NCBI GenBank assembly: GCA_019633425.1 | Contig: WSUB01000228.1 | Location: 1 to 55,096, forward strand | DNA from: Tulasnella sp. 424 | Taxonomy: Eukaryota > Basidiomycota > Agaricomycetes > Cantharellales > Tulasnellaceae | DNA length: 55,096 nt | Direction: 5' to 3' | Shown here: positions 1 through 9,974 of the stretch, piece after piece | Position numbering within the stretch: position 1 is the first letter of the stretch | How the letters are laid out: every line of letters starts with the position of its first letter | The notes under the pieces: model-generated | Told to the model about the DNA's origin: nothing | What the model saw: the letters and a program-made list of their open reading frames with translations, nothing else | The model's database searches: none | Made by a program: the position numbers and the translations under genes

Positions 1-1536
1 AAGGTGAGCATGCACCGCCAGAAGGCTTCCGCATGGCTTTGGCCTTTCTTAGTGGAGTGTTCAGTGACGCGTCCTACGGCGGAGTCGTTGTCAGCGAAAA
101 AGTGGAGGTGTCGGATAGAAGGGTGGCTGTCTTGACGCGTCGCTAGGGCTAGTTCAACCGCCAGGGATGCCCCTAGTTGGAGTCCGTAAAGCTCCGCGTC
201 ATATACCTCGGTTTGGTTTCCTAGTCCTACTGAGCGCTCTTTGACCACGTCGCCATGGCAGTAGATCGTGACCCCTGCGCCCGCTCTAGGTTCACCTTGG
301 ACCATACGAAGCGATCCGTCGGTGTAAACCAGCGCGTGGTGAGGGTTGACTTGGAGTTTCTGGATTCGTTTTCGGTGTCTTCGGGCTGCCGCTGCTTTTG
401 TGAGGCCGGGTTTTGCGCGCCGAATTTCTACTCGGTCTAGTAGGTCGGGGTCGAGGACGGAACGGTGCCATGGAGGTTGCTGAAATGGATAGATCCGTTC
501 ACCATCTGGGTCGCCAAGGTTTGCCAGGGCCAAGAGGTGTGTTGGCGGGTCGTGAGGGAGTCCATCGCGGCGCGGGCGACGTTCCTCTATCGGGACAGGG
601 GGTTCTGGGTCGTTTGTCGGCTCGTCCTTTCTCCAGTCCGGTGGTAGGCGCTGTCTAATCGGGTGCTTTGGGTCCATTCTATTAAATCTCGAGGCATATC
701 GTGCACTTATCTGTTTCATGCGTTTGGCTAGAGGCCATACAGCCGTCTCTACTTGCAGCGCAGCCACCGGAGTGGTGCGGAAAGCACCGCATATCCAGCG
801 CATGGCATCGCGTTGCACGCGTTCTAGTTGAAGGACTTGAGTCTTCGAGCCGCGGGTGTGTTCGCCTTTGAACCAGACCACTGAGGCGTACATGATGATC
901 GGTAAGATGCATGCTATGTACAGCCTCCGGCACATTGACTGATGTAATCCTCCGCGAGTGTTTGAGAGTCGGCGGAGTCTTCCGAGGGCTTTCTGGGCTT
1001 TCTCTTTCATCGCTCTGGTATGGGCGTTGAAGGAGAGTCTGGGGTCAAGGTAAATGCCGAGCCACTTTACAACTGTGCCGGCTTGGATGACGGTCGGTGG
1101 GTTGTTTGGGGTCAGGGCGGGGAGCTCTATGCTGGGGTTGGTCTTGTAGATCCGGTTCCCTCCTCTGTAGTGCATGAGCTCTCGCTTAGTCTGATCAATG
1201 CGCATACCTTGAGCGGCCAAGTAATCTTGGGCTCTCGCGTACGCTTTCTGTAAGAGGGAGATGTTAGCATCGAGTGAATACGAAGACACGTAAATTTTTC
1301 CGTCATCGACGAAAAATATAATAGATGGTCGCGTCGCGTATGACTGGGATGGTTTCCGGTGGTCCGGAAAACCTTGACGCACATACTCCTCTAGACCACT
1401 TGAGGCGAAGAGAAATAGGATGGGCGAGACTGGGGATCCTTGAGGGATGCCCGTGCGGATGTCGGTCATTTCTTCCATATGGCCATCTAGCGATATTGCT
1501 GTTTTCCTGCTGGCTAGGAACGATTCAGGTTGCGTA
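1..1536 (-). mobile_element. LINE (non-LTR retrotransposon) fragment: reverse transcriptase C-terminal part plus RNase H
   Basis: One open minus-strand frame runs from about 1536 to the left edge. In order it shows the RT motif GIPQGSPVSPILF (around 1400-1445), the catalytic FVDD box (1302-1313), the WLGIYLD block (about 1035-1060), a linker, and an RNase H domain with YTDGS (312-326), AELYG (about 196-210) and FADN (about 88-105). The last RNase H residues lie beyond the edge. A stop at about 1540, just upstream, means the N-terminal RT half and any ORF1 are missing, as expected for a 5'-truncated LINE copy. Domain order suggests the I/Tad-like LINEs common in fungi. The frame has no internal stops, so the insertion is fairly recent or was recently active. 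Confidence 0.88.
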
Positions 1537-1539
1537 AAT

Positions 1540-1849
1540 TAATGCCGTCTTCCCTCGGATATAAGGTTCTATTTCCGCCGACGAGCAAGCCAGGGCAAAG
1601 ATCCACCACCCGGAAGCGCAACGACATCGTAACATCATGATGTATGATGAACATCAGCAGGAGTACGCACCTCACTTGAATAGCTGATCCAATCCCTCTG
1701 CTTACTCGACAAATAGGGACAGCCTTACCCAAAGTCACGTTGATGCACAAGATAACCTGCCAGCAAGCAGCCTCGAAGCAGCGCGTACATGTCTCACGAA
1801 GCTGCTAAGCTCCCGAACATGGCATGAACGTCAAATTGCTGTCGGAGAA
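1540..1849 (+). other. Probable 5' part of the F-box gene, start exon not resolved
   Basis: This stretch lies between the LINE end and the first ATG of the F-box frame. The F-box frame is open upstream to about 1685 and reads as a plausible helical N-terminus (LEAARTCLTKLL, then WHERQIAVGE) running straight into the ATG at 1850. Agaricomycete F-box proteins usually start with such a helical stretch. The true start is therefore probably in an upstream exon; a candidate ATG lies near 1636, but no convincing donor/acceptor pair was found. Confidence 0.45.
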
Positions 1850-3400
1850 ATGGACAATCACGTGCTCATTGTCGAAAGATGGGCTCGTGACATGGGAGGA
1901 TCGGCGACGGCCGTCCAAGCCGAAATCACCAAGATGAAAGTCCAACGCAACGCTGTGGTTCCAATCCACGCTCTTCCAAATGAAATTTTCACTTGCATAT
2001 TTTTAATATGCCTCAGACCGACAACCTGGAGTCCTAATAAAAGCATCCGGTTGAGGTCCGTGTGCTCAACCTGGAAAACCTTCCTCGAGAACGGTTCTCT
2101 CTTCTGGCCCAAACTCCGTTCAAAGTACTCCCTACCGATGTTGGAGTTGATTCTCCGTAGGAACCATTTCGGCCCGCTCCGTGTCGTCTGTTCAAAGCAG
2201 GAGGCGGCACGCAGAAAGTCGGAGTTTCTGGAGCTGGCAGCTCCACATTCGACGCGATGGTACAATTTGACCTTCAAAGGAACTGTGTGCAATGTGGTCA
2301 AAGAACAACTCCAAGTCAACACCCCCGACCTTACGGAACTTTACGTCTTCAATTCTGACGGCATAAGATCCGGCAACACCAGACTGGCACTCTCGGACGG
2401 GAAGCCATTGCGCCACGTCTTCCTGTATAACGTCGCGATTCCGTGGGATACGTCACGTCTCCGAGATCTCCGGTCCTTGCAGCTGCATAACCTTAGGCGT
2501 GATTCGCCAACGCTGTCACAGCTGCATACGGTACTGGTCGCCTCACCCGAGCTGTGGTACCTTAGGCTGTCACAACTCGTCAAGCCGTTGGAAGATACCG
2601 CAGACATGCTCAACACACCGCCTATTATCTCCCTTCCAGCATTATCCACTCTCTTTCTCGAAGCTATTCCAGAAGGCTTTGTTCTACATCTCCTAACTCG
2701 CATTCAAGCTCCAGTGTGCAGCTGTATAGTCGCCTCTAACGTCCCATTCTCCGTCGTAACCAACCTTACCTTCCCAACCCTTATTGCCCCCTCATTACAA
2801 GTCTCGGACGGCCTTCTCATCACGTCATACGATTCGACAATAAGTATCAAGTCCCAACCACCCCCCCAAGTTACTCTTCATTGGGTTCATTCGATTCGGG
2901 AAACAGTTGGAATAAAAGTTTCATTTCGTCCAGGCGCATCTGGCGCACAGTTCAGCGAGGAGCTCCAAGCCGTATTGAATACGGCAATGTTGCACGCACC
3001 CAGCAAACTAACAGTATCCTTCTCGCCATCGACGCCATCCAGCCCTTTTCCAACCATACCAGCATCCGAACTTTTACGACTCCTTCCTTCAACTAAGGCA
3101 ATTGAATGCCATCGTCACTCTAACTGTCAAGCTGTACTGCAGTACTTGGTCACTGCAGAGGAGGGATGCTCAGGTTTCCCCTGTCCAGACCTGGAAAGCC
3201 TGACCTTGAATCACAATGGTGATGCAGAGGTGGAACTCCTTCAAACTCTCCTGCGACTTCGCCGGGATCCTTCTCAGCTACCCAGCCAGAGGAACGACGA
3301 GTCTGTCCGCCCCTTGAAACGCTTACACGCGCGGCAGAGTGTTCTTGAAGCGCTGGAAAAGGACGGATTGCTGGAGGGCTTGGAAACGTGTCGCGTGTAG
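1850..3400 (+). CDS. F-box domain protein (agaricomycete type)
   Basis: The frame from the first internal ATG gives 516 aa. An F-box-like motif is visible at residues about 38-85: HALPNEIFTCIFL, then IRLRSVCSTWKTFLENGSLFW. The rest is leucine-rich and weakly repetitive, like the divergent LRR-type substrate-binding half of fungal F-box proteins. Such proteins are substrate receptors of SCF ubiquitin ligases; the target is unknown. The frame stays open about 165 nt upstream of the ATG, so the N-terminus given here is probably too short. The last 150 codons recur as a damaged copy at 6187-6644, and about 45 nt of the extreme 3' end recur near 8060. No intron is obvious inside the frame. Confidence 0.82.
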   Translation: MDNHVLIVERWARDMGGSATAVQAEITKMKVQRNAVVPIHALPNEIFTCIFLICLRPTTWSPNKSIRLRSVCSTWKTFLENGSLFWPKLRSKYSLPMLELILRRNHFGPLRVVCSKQEAARRKSEFLELAAPHSTRWYNLTFKGTVCNVVKEQLQVNTPDLTELYVFNSDGIRSGNTRLALSDGKPLRHVFLYNVAIPWDTSRLRDLRSLQLHNLRRDSPTLSQLHTVLVASPELWYLRLSQLVKPLEDTADMLNTPPIISLPALSTLFLEAIPEGFVLHLLTRIQAPVCSCIVASNVPFSVVTNLTFPTLIAPSLQVSDGLLITSYDSTISIKSQPPPQVTLHWVHSIRETVGIKVSFRPGASGAQFSEELQAVLNTAMLHAPSKLTVSFSPSTPSSPFPTIPASELLRLLPSTKAIECHRHSNCQAVLQYLVTAEEGCSGFPCPDLESLTLNHNGDAEVELLQTLLRLRRDPSQLPSQRNDESVRPLKRLHARQSVLEALEKDGLLEGLETCRV

Positions 3401-3783
3401 TCTTTATCTAGGGTTGCCGCTGTTGACCTTTTTCAGAGCAATATCATTGGGCCCGGTTGTACGACATTTGTCCGGCAGAGATTCCTTACCTCACGCTTTG
3501 GTTGTAATTCTCTTTCTTGTCCGGAACAGATTGTAGCTGGTGGTTCTATTCACAAGCAGCGTATTGTTTGGTATGAATGAAAGACCGGCGGCGGGTTGGA
3601 ACGCAGAACCGGCCCGACACCACCTAAGCCTCCCGGATGGAATGCACAGATACTGCCATGACAAGGGTCCTATCTTCTTAGAAGCATTATATTCCTCTAT
3701 GGGTACATAGACGTGAAAGAGGCAGGAGTGGTTTTCGCATATCGAAGTCCCCCCGTATCTCGTCAATTTCTCTCTCCACAATC
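3401..3783. other. Convergent 3' intergenic spacer, part of the duplicated cassette
   Basis: This is non-coding sequence between the F-box stop and the cupredoxin 3' end. It recurs with high similarity at 6645-7030, and in shorter form at 8105-8457 and 11365-11731. It marks the duplicated cassette and holds no gene of its own. Confidence 0.6.
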
Positions 3784-4532
3784 TCAGATCATCGCAACTG
3801 CACCGATGAATGCAGCGAATCCGACCATCCATCCCTTCAGCTCCAGAGCCGAAGCATCATTCCCGGATGACGTCGATCCCGTCGTCGATGCAGCGGCGGC
3901 AGTAGCCGAGGACGAGCTGCCACCAGTGTTGGTGTTAGAGGATTTGCCCATCGCGGCCGCTTGGAACTATGAATAAATACTCAGTGTCAGATGAATAGTC
4001 TAGCGATGCACTTTGCGCTTTCGCAGTGCTACTTACGGCAGTGAAAGTTTGTGCTGAGGTTGGGTTGGCTGCGAAAACCATTCCACCTTGGCAGTGCCCA
4101 ACCTGTGCACAGTAGACCCAGATAGGGTCGGTCTGGGGGCCACGAAAGGCATGGTCAAATGGACGTTAGGTAAGATGAAGGGCGGCTTAGACATACCGAG
4201 TTGACCATGACATCGAAAGTTGGTCCTCCTGACTGGAGTATCCTGCGTCAAAGCTTCCATCAATACCTGGAATAGGTACACTTGAAACCAAAAGGAAATT
4301 CGACGTACACTCCCGAGTTGAATCCACCTGACATCGGAGTACAGGGAGCATCGAATGTACTTTGAGTAGCCGAGTGACCGGGAGAAGTGAAGTTGAAGTG
4401 AAGGGTATCTCCGGGGGAAGCAGTGACCTGGTTTGGAGTAAAGATGAGACCACCACCGACGGTAATGTTCCAGGATGCGGCATGAGCCAGGGAGATGGTA
4501 GCAAAAGCCGCGAGGATGTGTTTGGCGTGCAT
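3784..4532 (-). CDS. Cupredoxin (blue-copper) cell-surface protein, copy 1
   Basis: Four exons on the minus strand: 4309-4532, 4197-4242, 4037-4132 and 3784-3966, with GT-AG introns of 64-70 bp and a 182-aa product. A signal peptide (residues 1-18, ending AHA) leads into a single cupredoxin domain. The expected type-1 copper ligands are His53 (PGHSATQ), Cys98 (WVYC), His103 (VGHC) and Met108 (GGM). A Ser/Ala/Thr-rich linker follows, then a hydrophobic C-terminus (GWMVGFAAFIGAVAMI) that looks like a GPI-attachment signal. These features fit the small extracellular serine-rich cupredoxins of fungi, which bind copper at the wall or membrane face; the biological role is unknown. The start is the ATG that gives the clean signal peptide, with a TATA box 87 bp upstream. 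Closest to copy 3 in the ligand loop. Confidence 0.88.
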
Positions 4533-4613
4533 AATAGATCCGTGCGTTGAGATCGTGGAAGGCAAGGGGGAGATGTCGTAAAGCAGGAGGTGGTATCGTA
4601 TCGTATGACAGCA

Positions 4614-4619
4614 TTTATA
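4614..4619 (-). promoter_or_regulatory. TATA box of cupredoxin copy 1
   Basis: TATAAA on the minus strand, 87 bp upstream of the start codon. All four cupredoxin copies have it at nearly the same distance (77-87 bp). Confidence 0.65.
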
Positions 4620-5128
4620 CTCCTTCCTAGCCTTACCTCCCTGAACATGGGCAATTTCAGGTTGTTCCCGTCGCTTGCACCCGAGTATGGAAATAGAACA
4701 GACATTTTCCGTTAATTAGCTCCGCATCTGACTTCTTCGATGCACCAGTCCACCATCCCAACAACCTGGTTCTAAGTGATCGGTCGGCGCCCGAGGCACA
4801 ACCAGCATCGTTTCGGGCCTTGACTAAGGTAAAGTCATGTTGTATTCAGATATTGGAATCTCACAAATATGATTGGATCGGTCATTGGGGGAAATTTGCC
4901 GCGCCCGGCATTTTACCAAATGACGCCACGCCGCCCTGCCCAAAACGGGCATATACAACCAGGGTTCGAGAGACAAAAGCGTTAAGTGTGACCTGGGAGC
5001 CAATAGTAATCTCTCGATCACTTTGAGCTATTTCACTCGGAGACTGCGGAGTGGCTCTCGGGGGAGCCGAAGAGTGATCGAGAACGGCACAAACGTGGCT
5101 TGTTCCGGACATGGCCTTGTATGGCACA
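4620..5128. other. Cupredoxin upstream block, duplicated
   Basis: Non-coding. The block recurs upstream of copies 3 (about 9150-9790) and 4 (about 12600-13260), with shared landmarks such as GATCGGTCGGCGCCCGAGG and ACTCGGAGACTGCGGAGTGG. In copy 1 it is interrupted on its right side by the MITE at 5131. No gene seen. Confidence 0.6.
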
Positions 5129-5130
5129 TA

Positions 5131-5543
5131 CTGTACTATTTCGTTAATACCGGCGGTCATGGAACATGAGACGAAAATCTTACCGGCGCAACCATGCCGG
5201 AGGGACGGCGCAAGTGACTGGGACGTGGGACAAGGCCCGAGTGGAGCGGATGGCGGCCCAGCAAATGTTATGATTCAGTGTGCCAAGCAGCGGGTGAGTA
5301 AGATATGAGGTACAGAGGTCTCCTCATTTAGATTTCCCCGCGCGATTGTTCGCAAAGTGGGAAGAACGGGCTTCAGAGACTTGAGATACGACCGGTTTTC
5401 TCTTCAAGCCACGTGTTACTTACCGGCGGGGACACCGTGTCCCGAGAGGCACGACCCGCCGGGACCGGGGGACACCACAAAAATTAACCGGATCGGATGG
5501 GGGGTTGGGACATGGGACATCCGGTATTAACGAAATAGTACAG
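5131..5543. mobile_element. MITE with 23-bp perfect terminal inverted repeats and TA target duplication
   Basis: The left end (5131-5153, beginning CTGTACTATTTCGTTAAT) is the exact reverse complement of the right end (5521-5543). Each end is flanked by TA (5129-5130 and 5544-5545). The 413-bp element has no coding capacity and is GC-rich inside. TA duplication plus short inverted repeats fit a non-autonomous Tc1/mariner-superfamily element. It interrupts the duplicated upstream block of cupredoxin copy 1; the corresponding blocks of copies 3 and 4 lack it. Confidence 0.8.
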
Positions 5544-5589
5544 TAAGTTGCAAATAGTGGCGGGAACCAGGGTAGGGAAGGGGTCCAAA

Positions 5590-6085
5590 GAGTAAGTATG
5601 GTTGCTGTGCTCCTTCCGGTTGCGTGCTTACTAATGCCTGTTCCCCAGCTATTCCAGTATCCTAATGGTCGGGTCTGACGATATGCACCTTCTTGGAAAA
5701 CGACGTCATCTTGGCAAATTATGACAAGTTCAGTCTCTGCTAATGGAGAGCTCAATCCTATTTGGAAAATCGGGACCAACAGTAGGCTCATCACAATCAC
5801 CGTCTTGTCTTCTAGAGTATCCGATGAATAAACTTACGCTGCTTGAACAGGACTCGCACTCTGTGTATTTGTCAATTTCCCTAATCTCCGCTTCGTTGCA
5901 GATCCAGAAACGTACTCTCTGAACTGGAAGAAGGATGAAAGAGCGGCAAGGGTTCCGATCTCCGTTATGATCTTAGAGCTAATCCGTTGATTTTCAGACG
6001 TTCACTATTGAGCTTGTAGATTAATTTAAGGAAATCCTTCTGTATCTGGTAGGTCAGCGGATCAGCAGATTTTGAACGTCAGTTT
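5590..6085 (+). pseudogene. 3' remnant of a Gag-like gene
   Basis: This segment matches the 3' part of the Gag-like gene at 13806-14759 and its downstream sequence. A well-formed intron end (branch-like ACTAA, then CCCCAG near 5649) leads into an exon encoding the conserved SWQIM-SVSANGE-PIWKIGT block. One indel near 5690 breaks the frame. No N-terminal half is present, so this is a truncated paralogue, not a gene. Confidence 0.65.
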
Positions 6086-6186
6086 TCCCACTCGATCCAA
6101 TCGTCCTACCTTTGATTTTAAAGCGAGCAAATTGGAGCATTCTAGTTCCAGATCACACAACTCTTCATTTCGTCCAAACGTATCTA

Positions 6187-6644
6187 ACGGATCGTCCAGC
6201 GAGGAGCTCCAAGCCGTATTGAATACGGCGATGTTGCACGCACCAAGGAAACTAGCAGTGTCCTTCTCCCCATCGACGCCCTTCAGCCCTTTGCCGACCA
6301 TACCAGCATCCGAACTTCTGGGACTCCTTCCTTCAACTAAGGCAATTGCATGCCATCGTAATTCTAACTGTCAAGCTGTACTACAGTACTTGGTTACTCC
6401 GGAGGAGGGGCGCTCGGGTTTCCTCTGTCCAGACTTGTAAAGCCTGACCTTGAGTCACAATGGTGATGCGGAGGTGGAATTCCTTCAAACTCTCCTGCGA
6501 CTTTGCCGGGATCCTTCTCTGCTATCCAGCCAGAGGGACGATGGGTCCATCCGTCCGTTGAAACGCTTACACGCGCGGCAGAGTGTTCTTGACGCGCTGG
6601 AAAAGGACGGGTTGCTGGAGGGCTTGGAAACGCGTAGCGCGTAG
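6187..6644 (+). pseudogene. F-box gene 3' fragment (duplicated, truncated)
   Basis: Nearly identical to the last about 150 codons of the F-box gene at 1850-3400, beginning at SEELQAVLNTAMLHAP. The F-box motif and all upstream coding sequence are missing. An in-frame stop (TAA after CPDL, near 6437) splits the fragment. Similarity starts abruptly at about 6187, just right of the Gag-like remnant, so 6187 is a duplication breakpoint. Confidence 0.88.
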
Positions 6645-7030
6645 TCTTTATCTAGGATTGCAGCCGTTGAGCTTTTTTCAGAGCAATATCATTGGGCCCG
6701 GTTGTACGACATTTGTCCGGCAGAGATTCTTTACCTCACGCTCTGGTTGTATTTCTCTTTCTTCGTCCGGAACGGACTGGAGCTGGTAGTTCTATTTACA
6801 AGCAGCGTATTGCTTGGTATGAATGAAAGGCCGGGGGCGGGTTGGAAGGCATAACCGGCCCGACACCACCTAAGCCTCCCGGATGGAATGCACAGACACT
6901 GCCATGACGAGGGTCCTATCTTCTTAGAAGCGTTATATTTCTCTATGGGTACATATACGTGAAAGAGGCAAGAGTGGTTTTCGCATATCGAAGTCCCCCC
7001 CGTATCTCGTCAAGTCCTCTCTCCACAATC
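6645..7030. other. Intergenic spacer, copy 2
   Basis: Duplicate of the 3401-3783 spacer; no gene seen. Confidence 0.55.
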
Positions 7031-7813
7031 TCAGATCATCGCAGCTGCCCCGATGAATGCAGCAACTCCGACCATCCATACGTTCAGCTCCAGAGCCGAG
7101 GCATCATTCCCGTATGGGCCCGAACCCCCGTATGGGTCCGATGACGTCGATCCCGTCGTCGATGCAGCGGCGGCAGTAGCCGAGGACGAGCTGCCGCCAG
7201 TGTTGGCGTTACTGGATTTACCCATCGCGGCGGCTTGGTACTGTGAAGATACACTCAGTGTCAGAGGAATAGTTGGCGACACGCGTTCCCGGTATTACTT
7301 ACGGCAGCGAATGTCTGTCCTGAGCTTGGTGCGTTGGCTGCGAATAACATTCCAGCTGGGCAGTGCCCAACCTGTTGACAGTGGACCCAGATAGGGTCGG
7401 TCTGGGCCAGGGGAGGCATGGTCAAATGCACGTTATGTAAGATGAAGGGCGGCTTAGACATACCGAGTTGACCAGGACATCGAAAGTCGGTCCTCCCGGC
7501 TCGAGTTGGGTTGGCATGCTGCGTCAAAGCGGCATCAAAGCTTGGAATAGGTACACTTGAAGCCAAAAGGAAATTCGACGTACAATCCCGAGTTGAATCC
7601 ACCTGGCATCGGAGTACAGGGAGCATCAAATGTACCTTGAGTAGCCGAGTGACTGGGAGGGCCAAAGATGAAGTGAAGGGTATCTCCGACGGCAGCAGTG
7701 ACCTGGTTTGGAGTAAAGACGATACCAGCCGATCCACCGACGGTAATGTTCCAGACAGCAGCGTGGGCTAGAGGGATGGTGGCAAAGGCAGCGAGGATGT
7801 GTTTGGCGTGCAT
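7031..7813 (-). CDS. Cupredoxin cell-surface protein, copy 2
   Basis: Four exons: 7584-7813, 7464-7518, 7303-7401 and 7031-7240 (197 aa), all with GT-AG introns. Same plan as copy 1: signal peptide MHAKHILAAFATIPLAHA, cupredoxin domain, Ser/Ala-rich linker, hydrophobic GPI-like tail (WMVGVAAFIGAAAMI). The ligand loop differs: WVHC-QQVGHC-PAGM instead of WVYC-AQVGHC-QGGM. Cys, His and Met are kept, but a His replaces the aromatic residue before the Cys. The first ligand is in PPSHSATQ rather than SPGHSATQ. The linker gained a small YG-rich repeat (DPYGGSGPYG). Exon 2 is 9 nt longer than in copy 1, as in copy 4, so copies 2 and 4 look like one lineage and copies 1 and 3 another. Confidence 0.88.
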
Positions 7814-8039
7814 AATGGATTCGTGCGTTGAGATCGTGGAAGGGAAGGGGGAGATGTCGTAAGGTAGAAGGTGGTATGGTCTGACCGTATTTATACTCCA
7901 TCTTAGCCTTTACCCCCTTAACGTTATAATACGGGCGGTTTCAGGTCGTTCCCATTGTTTACACCCGAGTATGGAGATAGAACAGAGAGTTTCCGTTAAA
8001 TTAGCTCCGCAGCTGACTCCTACACTGCATTAGCCCAGC
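7814..8039. other. Promoter of cupredoxin copy 2
   Basis: Contains the TATA box described separately and the start of the shared upstream block, which stops at about 8035 where the next cassette copy begins. No gene seen. Confidence 0.5.
7890..7895 (-). promoter_or_regulatory. TATA box of cupredoxin copy 2
   Basis: TATAAA on the minus strand, 82 bp upstream of the start codon. Confidence 0.65.
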
Positions 8040-8115
8040 ATCTAAGACACGCTGAAAACGGGCGGGTTGTTGGAGGGACTTGGAAACGCATAACGTATAG
8101 TTTCTATCTAGGATG
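8040..8115 (+). pseudogene. Minimal remnant of the F-box gene 3' end
   Basis: About 45-60 nt match the last codons and stop region of the F-box gene (GGTTGTTGGAGGGACTTGG, then a TAG and TCTATCTAGG). Nothing more of the gene is present. It shows that cassette copy 3 derives from the same duplication as copies 1 and 2 but was trimmed. Confidence 0.6.
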
Positions 8116-8457
8116 GCTGTAGGGATCGCTCACCACACGCTTGGTTGCCTTCTCTTTCTTTATCCGAAGCGAATTAGAGCCTACGGTACTCTTCATAAAA
8201 CAACGTAGCATCTAGTATGAATGAGAGGCTGGTAGCTGGTTGGAAGACATAACCGGTCCCGAGCGACCTAAGCCTCCCATATGGAAAACAGACACCGCAA
8301 GAGTCCTATCTTTTGAGAGGTATTATATTTTGTAATACAATCTGTTAATCGAGCTAGTTTGTCGGATAGGGTACATGGACGTGAAAGAGGTAGGAGTGGG
8401 TTTTCGTATATCGAAGTCCTTTCGTATCGTGGCAATTCCTCTCTCCGTAATCTCAGA
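8116..8457. other. Intergenic spacer, copy 3
   Basis: Diverged duplicate of the 3401-3783 spacer, closest to 11380-11731; no gene seen. Confidence 0.5.
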
Positions 8458-9050
8458 TCATGCGGTGGTGCCCTTCGCGGCCGCTTGGAACTATGAAGAA
8501 ATACTCAGTGTCCGAAGAATAGTTGGCGATGCACGTTCGCAGCGTTACTTACGGCAGTGAAACTTTGTGCTGTGGTTGGGTTGGCTGCGAAAACCATTCC
8601 ACCTTGGCAGTGCCCAACCTGTTCACAGAAGACCCAGATAGGGTCGGTCTGGGGACCACGAAAGGCATGGTCAAATGGACGTTAGGTAAGATGAAGGGCG
8701 GCTTAGACGTACCGAGTTGACCAAGACATCGAAAGTTCCTCCCGACTGTTGTATCCTGGGCAAGGCTTCCATCAATACCTGGAATAGGTACAGTTCAAAC
8801 CAAAAGGAAATTCGACGTACAGCCCCGAGTTGAATCCACCTGGCATCTCAGTACAGGGAGCATCGAATGTACTTTGAGTAACCGAGTGACCGGGAGAAGC
8901 AAAGATGAAGTGAAGGGTATCTCCGGGGGAAGCAGTGACCTGGCTTGGAGTATAGACAAGACCAGCCGGTCCACCGACGGTAACGTTCCAGACTGCGGCG
9001 TGAGCCAGAGGGATGGTAGCAAAGGCCGCGAGGATGTGTTTGGCGTGCAT
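8458..9050 (-). CDS. Cupredoxin, copy 3, lacking the C-terminal anchor
   Basis: Four exons: 8821-9050, 8713-8755, 8553-8648 and 8458-8490 (133 aa), all with good GT-AG borders. The signal peptide and copper ligands (PGHSVTQ, WVFC, VGHC, GGM) are intact. A deletion of about 150 bp in exon 4 removes the Ser/Ala-rich linker and the hydrophobic tail and shifts the frame. The protein ends FQAAAKGTTA, with TGA at 8458-8460 formed from sequence that reads AMI-stop in the other copies. The product should therefore be freely secreted rather than anchored. All other splice sites and the frame are clean, which argues against simple decay. Confidence 0.85.
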
Positions 9051-9121
9051 AATAGATTCGTGCGTTGAGATCGTGGAAGGCAAGGGGGAGATGTCGTAAA
9101 GCAATAGGTGGATGCCGGCAT

Positions 9122-9127
9122 TTTATA
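9122..9127 (-). promoter_or_regulatory. TATA box of cupredoxin copy 3
   Basis: TATAAA on the minus strand, 77 bp upstream of the start codon. Confidence 0.65.
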
Positions 9128-9438
9128 CTCCTAGCCTTTAATACCTCCCTGAACACGGACAATTTTAGGTCGTTCCCGTCACTTGCCCGAGTATGGAAAT
9201 AGAATAGACACGTTCCGTTAAATTAGCTCCGCATCTGACTCCTTCGCAGCACCAGTCCACCATCCCAACAACCTGGTTCTCAGCGATCGGTCGGCGCCCG
9301 AGGCACAACCTGCATCGTTTCGGACCTTGACTAAGGCAAAGTCATGTTGTATTCAGATATTGGAATCTTACAAATATGATCAGATCGGTCATTGGGGGAG
9401 GTTGGCACACCGTGACCCCACCGCGCGCGGCAACCAAA

Positions 9439-9446
9439 TGACGTCA
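9439..9446. promoter_or_regulatory. CRE-like palindrome TGACGTCA
   Basis: A perfect 8-bp bZIP (ATF/CREB-type) site in the upstream block of cupredoxin copy 3. Related but imperfect sites occur at the same place in copies 1 (TGACGCCA, near 4920) and 4 (CGACGTCA, near 12893). Its role is inferred from sequence only. Confidence 0.35.
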
Positions 9447-9974
9447 CGCAGCCCTGCCCAAACGGGCATATTCATCAGGGCCCGAGAGACAAAAGCGTAA
9501 AGTGTAATCTCGAAGCCAATAGCGATCTCCCGATCACTCTGAGCTATTTCACTCGGAGACTGCGGAGTGGCTCTCGGGGGAGACGTATCCGAGGTGGCCT
9601 GGGACGAACACGGACAACGCTGTGCAGAGTTGTGCGGCAACATTCCTCCAAAAATAGACTGAATGCGGAGAGGACGCAGGGTACGGCAGGTTTTATGACA
9701 AAGATTATCCTGTGCTTGGCGCTTTTTGCGCAGCAGGGGCAGGAAGCCGAAGAGTGATCGAGAACGGCACAAATGTGGCTTGTTCCGGCGGTGTGGCCTC
9801 GGCTCCATTGATCGATCCTCCTTCACATGTCCGTTCCGCCGAGCTAAGTTCAACCCAACTGGTCCTCTGTCACCAACCGCCCTCATTACCGAATCCACAT
9901 CTCACTAGACTCTTTCACCTACTCTGTCATAGGTTTCGGAATGCCAGCTTTCCCCTCGTTCAGCACTCGGTATC

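Larger units (their letters stand above)
9051..9974. other. Shared divergent promoter region, cupredoxin copy 3 and DUF6535 pseudogene
   Basis: Non-coding. The 9150-9790 part matches the upstream block of copy 4 (12600-13260) almost throughout, and part of copy 1 (4640-5105). It separates a minus-strand cupredoxin from a plus-strand DUF6535 copy, so it may act in both directions. A perfect TGACGTCA lies inside. Confidence 0.55.

Noticed and set aside
4120..4600. Long overlapping minus-strand frames at each cupredoxin (for example 4033-4614)
   Set aside because: They read through introns or the wrong frame; the spliced models with ligand residues explain the locus.
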